Assembly (NCBI RefSeq): GCF_012275515.1
Contig: NZ_JAAZQL010000008.1
Coordinates: forward strand, 62,001-126,000
Origin: Novosphingobium sp. SG707
GTDB lineage: Bacteria; Pseudomonadota; Alphaproteobacteria; Sphingomonadales; Sphingomonadaceae
Length of the DNA stretch: 64,000 bases
Reading direction: 5' to 3'
Made by a program: the position numbers and the translations under genes. The notes under the pieces are model-generated. The model did not search any database. It was given only the letters and a program-made list of their open reading frames with translations, and was not told the DNA's origin. This document shows, piece by piece, positions 58,202 to 64,000 of this stretch (position 1 is the first letter of the stretch; each line of letters starts with the position of its first letter).

Positions 58202-59172
58202 GCCCCGAACACGCCCGGATTGGCGGCATAGAATTGCAGACGGCGGGCAAAGGCCATCGGGTCCTTCTTCACCACCAGCGCATCGGGCGGGGTGTTGATC
58301 CAGTCATAGGCGCGGGTGGACAGGAAGCGCATCGCCGCCCCGCGCGCCAGCACCGGCAAGGCGGCGATTTCGGCATAGGAGAGCGGACGCACCGATTCGT
58401 AACCGGCCAGCAGCGCTTCGGAAATGTCCGAGTTGAATTCCCGCCCGTCGCCCGAAAAACACCATGCCGCATGGGTCACCGCCACGTCATAGGCGATGAT
58501 GTCATGGCACGAGAAATAGAAGTCGATCAGGCCCGTCACCTGATCCCCCAGCATCAGCACATTGTCGGGGAACAGGTCGGCATGGATGATCGAGCGGGGC
58601 AGGTCGGTGGGCCACTCGCCCTCGATCACGGCCATTTCGCGCGCCACAAGGCCCGCCAGAGAAGGATCGATCGAGGCCAGCCCCTCGACCCCGCAACCGT
58701 CGATCAGCCCGCGCCAACCTGCGAGGCTGAGATCATTGGCGCGGCTTTGCGGAAAATCGGCGGCGGCCAGATGCAGTCCGGCCAGCGCCGCGCCCACCGA
58801 GCGAGCCTGTCCGGGCGTGGGCTCGGACACCGAAACGCCGGGCAGGAATTCGATCAGCGTGACGGCCTTGTCGTCGATCCAGCGAAAGCTGGCGCCGCTG
58901 CGGTCATGGATCGTGCGCGGCACCGGGCATTTCTTGTCGGCCAGATGGTCGAGCAGGCCCAGGAAGAAGGGCAGTTCGGCCACTTCGGTCCGGCCCTCGA
59001 ACATGGTCAGGATGAAGCGCTGCGGCCCCGATCCGGTCCCGGTGGTTTCGATCAGCCAGTTTGAATTGGACACGCCCTCGGCAATGCCCTTGGCCGAAAC
59101 CAGCTCGCCCACGGAAAATTCGCCGATCAGCGCGGCCAGCGCTTCGGCGCCCAATTGTGTATAAACCGCCAT
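58198..59172 (-). CDS. thrB: Homoserine kinase (choline-kinase-like, type II)
   Basis: 324 residues. Aminoglycoside phosphotransferase fold with the catalytic-loop HADLFPDNVL and DFYFSC, the pattern of the ThrB form used by proteobacteria, not the GHMP form. It phosphorylates homoserine for threonine synthesis. The start is 13 bp downstream of the ispH stop region, so ispH-thrB-rnhA look like one transcript. Confidence 0.93.
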   Translation of the reverse strand: MAVYTQLGAEALAALIGEFSVGELVSAKGIAEGVSNSNWLIETTGTGSGPQRFILTMFEGRTEVAELPFFLGLLDHLADKKCPVPRTIHDRSGASFRWIDDKAVTLIEFLPGVSVSEPTPGQARSVGAALAGLHLAAADFPQSRANDLSLAGWRGLIDGCGVEGLASIDPSLAGLVAREMAVIEGEWPTDLPRSIIHADLFPDNVLMLGDQVTGLIDFYFSCHDIIAYDVAVTHAAWCFSGDGREFNSDISEALLAGYESVRPLSYAEIAALPVLARGAAMRFLSTRAYDWINTPPDALVVKKDPMAFARRLQFYAANPGVFGA

Positions 59173-59184
59173 TGCCGCCTCTAT

Positions 59185-60159
59185 TCAGCCAGCCAGTTGG
59201 CGCGGCAGTTTGAAGATCATGTTTTCTTCGGTGGTGACCACCGTTTCCTCTTCGACCTGACGCCATTGGCCGATGCGGGCGATCACCTCGCGCACCAGTT
59301 CCTCAGGCGCGCTGGCGCCCGCCGTCAGGCCCAGCGTGTTCACCCCGTCGAGCCAGGAAACGTCGATTTCATCGGCGCGCTGCACCAGCCGCGAGGGCGT
59401 GCCGCTGCGGTCCGAAACTTCGACCAGACGCATCGAATTGGACGAATTGGGCGCGCCGATCACCAGCACCAGATCGCATTGCGGCGCAATCGCCTTGACG
59501 GCGGCCTGACGGTTCGATGTGGCGTAGCAGATGTCTTCGGCGCGGGGCGCGTGGATCTGGGGATAGCGGGCCTTGAGCGCCTCGATGATCTCATGCGTGT
59601 CATCGACCGAGAGCGTGGTTTGCGTAAGGAAACCAAGCGTGTCCTGCGTGGTGAAGGGCAGCTGCGCCACATCCTCGACCGTTTCGACCAGTGTCATGTG
59701 GCCTTCGGGCACCTGACCGAATGTGCCGATCACCTCGGGGTGGCCCTTGTGGCCGATGAAGATGATATGGCGGCCCGCCTCGATCTGGCGTTCGGCCTGA
59801 CGGTGGACCTTGGATACCAGCGGGCAGGTCGCATCGAGCCATTCCAGCCCGCGCGCATCGGCCGCCGCCGGCACCGCCTTGGGCACGCCATGCGCCGAAA
59901 AGATCACCGGCACGCCATCGGGCACTTCGTCGAGTTCCTCGACAAAAATCGCGCCCTTGGCCTTCAGCCCGTCGACCACATAGCGGTTGTGGACGATTTC
60001 ATGGCGCACATAGACAGGAGCACCATATTTGCGAATCGCCCGCTCGACAATTTCGATTGCGCGATCAACACCGGCGCAAAATCCGCGCGGCGCGGCAATC
60101 AACAGCTTGAGCGGCTGCAAAGAAATGGAATCGGCGGGGGCGGGAAAGGCGGTGTTCAT
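59185..60159 (-). CDS. ispH: 4-Hydroxy-3-methylbut-2-enyl diphosphate reductase
   Basis: 324 residues. Three iron-sulfur cysteines in GFCAGVDRAI, DATCPLVSKVH and DICYATSNRQ, plus the E-x and HGVP, TQTTLS motifs of IspH. Last step of the non-mevalonate isoprenoid pathway. It heads the ispH-thrB-rnhA run. Confidence 0.96.
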   Translation of the reverse strand: MNTAFPAPADSISLQPLKLLIAAPRGFCAGVDRAIEIVERAIRKYGAPVYVRHEIVHNRYVVDGLKAKGAIFVEELDEVPDGVPVIFSAHGVPKAVPAAADARGLEWLDATCPLVSKVHRQAERQIEAGRHIIFIGHKGHPEVIGTFGQVPEGHMTLVETVEDVAQLPFTTQDTLGFLTQTTLSVDDTHEIIEALKARYPQIHAPRAEDICYATSNRQAAVKAIAPQCDLVLVIGAPNSSNSMRLVEVSDRSGTPSRLVQRADEIDVSWLDGVNTLGLTAGASAPEELVREVIARIGQWRQVEEETVVTTEENMIFKLPRQLAG

Positions 60160-60232
60160 ACACCCGCCTCTAGCGCTTTGCGCCGCGCGCCGCTAGGGCA
60201 GCGAACAGGAATGTTGAAGGAACGAGTCTGTC

Positions 60233-60907
60233 ATGCCCTTTCGTACACGCCGAATGAATGCCAAAGTTGCTTGCGGGGCGGGGCTGCTGGGCGCCATGGC
60301 TTTGCTGGCCGGGTGCAAGACGACTGGTGAACTGGTGGTGCAGGATGGCGTGGGCATCACGGCGGTGCGCTCGACCTGCCCGGCGGTGGGCATTGCCGAT
60401 TACACGGGCGATATCACCACATTCCGTATCGGCGGCGGCCAGACCGCCGGCGCCATCGACCTGACCGGCGCGATCACCGATGTGCGCGGTCATTGCGACC
60501 CAAAAAGCAATCCGGTTGAGGCCAATGTGACCTTCAAGGTTCTGGCCACGCGCGCCGATGGGCGGGGCGAACGGGTGGTGAACCTGCCCTATTTCGTCAC
60601 CGTGGTGCGCGGCGGCAATGTCGTGATCGCCAAGCGTTTGGGCACCGCGACGGTGCATTTCGCCGATGGCCAGACGCGCGGCGAGGTGATGGCCTCGGGC
60701 GGGGCGACGATCAACAAGGCCGACGCCACGCTGGACAGCGCGGTGCGCGCGCGTCTGCTCAAACAGCGCAAGGCGGGCGAGGCGGATGCCGCCATCGACC
60801 CGCTGACCGATCCCGAAGTACGCGCGGCGGTGGCCAAGGCTACCTTCGAGGTGCTGGTGGGCTTCCAGCTCACGCCTGAACAGCTTCAGTATAACGCCAC
60901 GCGCTGA
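60233..60907 (+). CDS. Predicted lipoprotein, unknown
   Basis: 224 residues. Lipobox LLGAMALLAGC with Cys at about 28. The mature part contains a beta-rich stretch (VTFKVLATRADGRGERVVNLPYF) and a helical C-terminus. Two cysteines (TCPAVG and GHCDP) may form a disulfide. AAGGA lies upstream of the ATG at 60233; ATG 60254 is an alternative. No family recognised. Probably an envelope protein; it precedes argS by 76 bp. Confidence 0.7.
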   Translation: MPFRTRRMNAKVACGAGLLGAMALLAGCKTTGELVVQDGVGITAVRSTCPAVGIADYTGDITTFRIGGGQTAGAIDLTGAITDVRGHCDPKSNPVEANVTFKVLATRADGRGERVVNLPYFVTVVRGGNVVIAKRLGTATVHFADGQTRGEVMASGGATINKADATLDSAVRARLLKQRKAGEADAAIDPLTDPEVRAAVAKATFEVLVGFQLTPEQLQYNATR

Positions 60908-60983
60908 TTTCCGGGGGGGCTTGGCGGCTCCCCTTATTTTTGCGGCCTTTCGTTTCCGGCGTAAATTCGCTAGGCGCGCTGGC

Positions 60984-62741
60984 ATGACACAGCAAGCCGA
61001 TAGCCAAGCCCCGATCTTTCACGCCTTTGCGGGCCATGTCGCCGCCGCGCTCGATGCGCTGGTGGCTGCTGGCCAATTGCCGGAGGGGCTGAACCGAGGC
61101 GCGGTGACGGTGGAAAGCCCGCGCGATCCGTCGCATGGCGATCTGGCCACCAATGCGGCCATGGTGCTGGCCAAGCCTGCGGGCACCAATCCGCGCGCGC
61201 TGGCGACCCTGCTGGTGGCCGAGCTGGAAAAGCTGGAGCAGGTGAAAAGCGCCGAAATCGCCGGGCCGGGCTTTATCAACCTGCGCCTGTCGGATGCGGC
61301 ATGGCTGGGCGAACTGGCTCTGATCGGGGCGCAGGGCGGCGATTATGGCCGTTCGGCCGTGGGTGCGGGCACGACGGTCAACGTCGAATATGTCTCGGCC
61401 AACCCGACTGGTCCCATGCATATGGGCCATTGCCGCGGCGCGGTGGTGGGCGATGCGCTGGCCTCGCTGCTGGAATGGGCCGGGCATAAGGTCATCCGCG
61501 AATATTACGTCAATGATGCGGGCGCGCAGGTGCAGGTTCTGGCCCGCTCTGCCCATGTCCGTTACCGCGAGGCGCTGGGCCATCAGGTGGGCGAGATCCC
61601 CGAAGGGCTCTATCCGGGCGATTATCTGGTGCCGGTGGGTCAGGCTTTGGCCGAGGAATTCGGCGATAAATACGTCGAGGCGCCCGAAGCCGAGTGGCTG
61701 GCACTGTTCCGCGTGCGCGCCGTGGCCAAGATGATGGACATGATCCGCGACGATCTGGCGCTGCTGGGCATCGAACACGATCTTTTCTCATCCGAAGCGG
61801 AGCTTCAGGCGGCGGGCAAGCCCGAGGAGGCCGAGGCCTGGCTGCGGTCTGTCGATCTGGTCTATGACGGCGAGCTGGAAGCGCCCAAGGGCAAGCTGCC
61901 CGACGATTGGGAGCCGGTGGCGCTGCCCTTGTTCCGCAGCACCAAGTTTGGCGACGATCAGGACCGCCCGATCAAGAAGTCGGACGGTACGTGGACCTAT
62001 TTCGGCGCCGATCTGGCCTATCACTATCAGAAGGCCCAGACCGCCGATGCGCTGGTCGATATCTGGGGTGCGGACCATGCCGGTACGGTCAAGCGCATCA
62101 AGGCCGCCGTGGCCGCGATGACCGGGCGCGATGGCGCGGCCAAGCCCTTCGAGGTCAAGCTGGTGCAGATGGTGCAATTGCTGCGCGATGGCGAACCGGT
62201 GAAAATGTCCAAGCGTTCTGGCAATTTCGTCACCCTGCGCGAGGTGGTCGAGGAAGTCGGCAAGGAAGTCGTGCGCTTCACCATGCTGACCCGCAAGCCT
62301 GAGGCGATGATGGATTTCGACTTTGCCAAGGTGGTCGAGGCCAGCAAGGACAATCCGGTGTTCTATCTGCAATATGCCCATGCGCGCATCTGTTCGACGC
62401 TGCGCAAGGGCGCGGCGGAAGGCTTTGCGCCTGCCGCTGCCGGGCTGGACCTGCTGGGCGAGGAAGAGCTGGCGCTGGTGCGCACGGGGGCGCAGTTCCC
62501 GCGTCTGGTCGAGGCCGCCGCGGCGGCGCGCGAGCCGCACCGCATCGCCTTTTTCCTGGCCGATCTGGCCGCCGCCTTTCATGCCTATTGGAATGTCGGC
62601 AATGACCGGCCCGACAAGCGGTTTATTGTGTCCGAAAACGGTACGCTTACGGGCGCGAGGCTTTTCTTGGCCTCGCAAATCGGGCAGATCATCCGCAACG
62701 GCCTTGCCATCCTTGGCGTGACCGCTGTCGAGGAGATGTAA
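60984..62741 (+). CDS. argS: Arginyl-tRNA synthetase
   Basis: 585 residues from ATG 60984. Class I HIGH form HMGH in ANPTGPMHMGHCRGAVVG, KMSK form KMSKRSGNF, and the ArgS-specific N-terminal domain. The next gene starts 3 bp after its stop. The argS-SPOR-nagZ order is usual in alphaproteobacteria. Confidence 0.96.
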   Translation: MTQQADSQAPIFHAFAGHVAAALDALVAAGQLPEGLNRGAVTVESPRDPSHGDLATNAAMVLAKPAGTNPRALATLLVAELEKLEQVKSAEIAGPGFINLRLSDAAWLGELALIGAQGGDYGRSAVGAGTTVNVEYVSANPTGPMHMGHCRGAVVGDALASLLEWAGHKVIREYYVNDAGAQVQVLARSAHVRYREALGHQVGEIPEGLYPGDYLVPVGQALAEEFGDKYVEAPEAEWLALFRVRAVAKMMDMIRDDLALLGIEHDLFSSEAELQAAGKPEEAEAWLRSVDLVYDGELEAPKGKLPDDWEPVALPLFRSTKFGDDQDRPIKKSDGTWTYFGADLAYHYQKAQTADALVDIWGADHAGTVKRIKAAVAAMTGRDGAAKPFEVKLVQMVQLLRDGEPVKMSKRSGNFVTLREVVEEVGKEVVRFTMLTRKPEAMMDFDFAKVVEASKDNPVFYLQYAHARICSTLRKGAAEGFAPAAAGLDLLGEEELALVRTGAQFPRLVEAAAAAREPHRIAFFLADLAAAFHAYWNVGNDRPDKRFIVSENGTLTGARLFLASQIGQIIRNGLAILGVTAVEEM

Positions 62742-62744
62742 GTC

Positions 62745-63791
62745 ATGGCGAACGGTCAGGATGGGTTTGGGAGCCGGGGTAACGGGTTTGCCCAGCCGCC
62801 AGTCCAGCCATGGACCGATGCGGCGGGCGACGCGCAGGCGCGGGCCAGGGATCTGATCGGCCGCGCGCGCGATGCGGCTCTGGGCGGTGTGGGGCTTGGC
62901 GATGGGGCAACGCTGGCGGACAAGGCCGGCGTGCTCTCGCAAGAGGCCAGTGCCCATATGCAGGATGCCGAAACCCGCGCCCGGCAATGGTATCAGGACG
63001 CGCGCGAGGCTGTGCCCGGACGCGACGATGCCGCGCTGCATGGCGTGGACGAGGCGCTGGGCAATGCGCATTTTGATGACCATGACCGCCTGCCCTGGCT
63101 CGAATCGGACGATGACGAGGAATATGAGGGCGTCGACAGCAAGCGTGTGGCGGTGGCGGTTGCGGCCGGTCTGGCGCTGACGGTGGCGGCGGTCGGCGGC
63201 TTTTGGTATTTCACCCATCGCCCCGACAATGGCGTGCCTGTGGCCGATGGCAGCGTGATCGCCGCGCCCGCCGAAAGCTATAAGGAAGCGCCCAAGGATC
63301 CGGGCGGCAAGCAATTTGCCGGGACGGGCGATTCCAGCTTTGCCGTTTCGCAGGGGCAGGAACGCCCGGCGCAACTGGCGGGCGGTGATGCTGCGGCAGC
63401 AGCAGGCGCCAATGCGGCCGAGGCGGCGGCCTCGACGGCGGCGGCGGCCGGGGCCAGTTTCGCGGGCGGCGCGCCCGTGGCGGGCAAACCGGAAGCTGTG
63501 GCGGCGGCCAAGCCCGTGGCCGCGCCCAAGCCTGCGGCGGCGGCTGATAATGGCCCCACCGGCGGCGTGGTCCAGATCGCGGCCTATACCAGCGAGAGCG
63601 CGGCGGTGGCCGGGTGGAACCGGCTGGTGCAGGGGCATGAGATCCTGAAGGGCATGAACCACCGCGTGGTTTCGGCCAAGATTGATCTGGGCACGGTCTA
63701 TCGCCTGCAACTGGTGACCAATGCCGGGGGCGGGGCGGGTCTGTGCGAACGGCTGAAGGCCGATGGTCTGCCCTGTCAGGTAAAGCACTAA
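62745..63791 (+). CDS. SPOR-domain membrane protein
   Basis: 348 residues. Cytoplasmic part rich in Asp/Ala (about 1-135), one membrane helix near 137-157 (AVAVAAGLALTVAAVGGFWYF), a long Ala/Pro/Gly-rich low-complexity periplasmic linker, and a C-terminal SPOR domain from about 270 (GGVVQIAAYTSESAAVAGWNRL). SPOR domains bind denuded glycan at division sites. The linker is of simple composition, so its length may vary. Confidence 0.9.
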   Translation: MANGQDGFGSRGNGFAQPPVQPWTDAAGDAQARARDLIGRARDAALGGVGLGDGATLADKAGVLSQEASAHMQDAETRARQWYQDAREAVPGRDDAALHGVDEALGNAHFDDHDRLPWLESDDDEEYEGVDSKRVAVAVAAGLALTVAAVGGFWYFTHRPDNGVPVADGSVIAAPAESYKEAPKDPGGKQFAGTGDSSFAVSQGQERPAQLAGGDAAAAAGANAAEAAASTAAAAGASFAGGAPVAGKPEAVAAAKPVAAPKPAAAADNGPTGGVVQIAAYTSESAAVAGWNRLVQGHEILKGMNHRVVSAKIDLGTVYRLQLVTNAGGGAGLCERLKADGLPCQVKH

Positions 63792-63835
63792 GCGGATCTT
63801 GCGCGCAGGCGCCGTTACGTGCAACGGATGGCCGC

Positions 63836-64000
63836 ATGATACCGGCGATTTTCGGCCTTTCCGGCCTGACCCTGACTGATGATGAGCGCGCTTTCTTTCG
63901 GGATTGCGACCCGGCGGGATACATCCTGTTTGGCCGCAATGTGGAGAGCCGCGCGCAATTGCGGGCGCTGACCGATGAATTGCGCGGCCTGCACGGGCGC
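63836..64000 (+). CDS. nagZ: Beta-N-acetylhexosaminidase, N-terminal part (truncated by window edge)
   Basis: 55 residues to the edge: MIPAIFGLSGLTLTDDE, then DPAGYILFGRNVESRAQLRALT. The pattern (GL-L...ER-F, PxGxILFxRN) is the start of NagZ-type glycosidase family 3 enzymes, which remove N-acetylglucosamine during cell-wall recycling. It follows argS and the SPOR gene, the normal order. Confidence 0.85.
   Translation, partial: MIPAIFGLSGLTLTDDERAFFRDCDPAGYILFGRNVESRAQLRALTDELRGLHGR

Noticed and set aside
61788..63824. A 678-residue minus-strand frame across argS and the SPOR gene
   Set aside because: Spans two recognised genes on the other strand; a result of GC bias.
1..64000. tRNA genes, rRNA, CRISPR arrays, insertion sequences, prophage
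   Set aside because: No tRNA-like cloverleaf, 16S/23S segment, spaced direct repeats or transposase/integrase gene was seen in gaps or genes. I could not run tRNA or profile searches, so small RNA genes may have been missed.

Overview
The window is high-GC chromosomal DNA from an alphaproteobacterium, most likely a sphingomonad of the Novosphingobium type. Grounds: the secB-timA-mltA-Smr order, dnaA beside rpsT, ubiE-ubiB beside mutM, a cysteine-free 41-residue L36, a large TonB-dependent receptor of the sphingomonad/Caulobacter style, and argS followed by a SPOR protein and nagZ. I saw no tRNA, rRNA, CRISPR array, prophage or insertion sequence. Nearly everything is core or housekeeping: about 66 protein genes, tightly packed and often overlapping by 4 bp.

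Layout. 0-5 kb: acyl-CoA dehydrogenase with a divergent MarR regulator, an M14 carboxypeptidase and two DUF4136-like envelope proteins. 5-15 kb: galE, rpmJ, a HAD hydrolase, a periplasmic cyclophilin, yifB/comM, the rpmH-rnpA-yidD-yidC-yihA cluster, an S1/P1 nuclease and a LysE exporter. 15-21 kb: a cupin, dapE, a dicarboxylate symporter, nth, dapB, a bestrophin. 21-24 kb: a sirtuin overlapping a two-gene adenine methyltransferase (catalytic half and target-recognition half in separate genes). 24-32 kb: the most accessory-looking part, a secreted zinc metalloprotease, an Lrp/AsnC regulator, a 1004-residue TonB receptor and a secreted M20 amidohydrolase, probably one nutrient-scavenging locus. 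32-42 kb: a MoeB/ThiF-like E1 enzyme, dnaA, rpsT, mutM, ubiE, ubiB, a membrane protein, coaBC, dut. 42-49 kb: a third DUF4136 lipoprotein, trpS, murJ, secB, timA, mltA, an Smr protein. 49-64 kb: ahpF, ahpC, aroC, an ArsC-like protein, pnuC with a NadR-like kinase, ubiG, lysC, rnhA, thrB, ispH, argS, a SPOR protein and the start of nagZ.

The most unusual feature is a dispersed intergenic repeat family. Ten copies (full, partial or rearranged) plus one diverged relative occur in 64 kb. A full copy is about 210-235 bp: a hairpin module at each end and a central inverted repeat (GCCTGCGGCGC ... GCGCCGCAGGC). The terminal stems keep pairing while their bases change between copies. One module type nearly always sits a few bases after a stop codon in a fixed orientation. 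Some copies have the same module at both ends and resemble MITEs, one is collapsed into a single 45-nt hairpin, and one supplies the last codons and stop of a protein gene. No transposase is present in the window. I do not recognise the family; it is the best candidate for an undescribed system here.

The window also holds several steps of the aspartate pathway (lysC, thrB, dapB, dapE), of ubiquinone synthesis (ubiE, ubiB, ubiG), of nicotinamide riboside salvage (pnuC plus kinase) and of peroxide defence (ahpC, ahpF), at separate places rather than in one operon.
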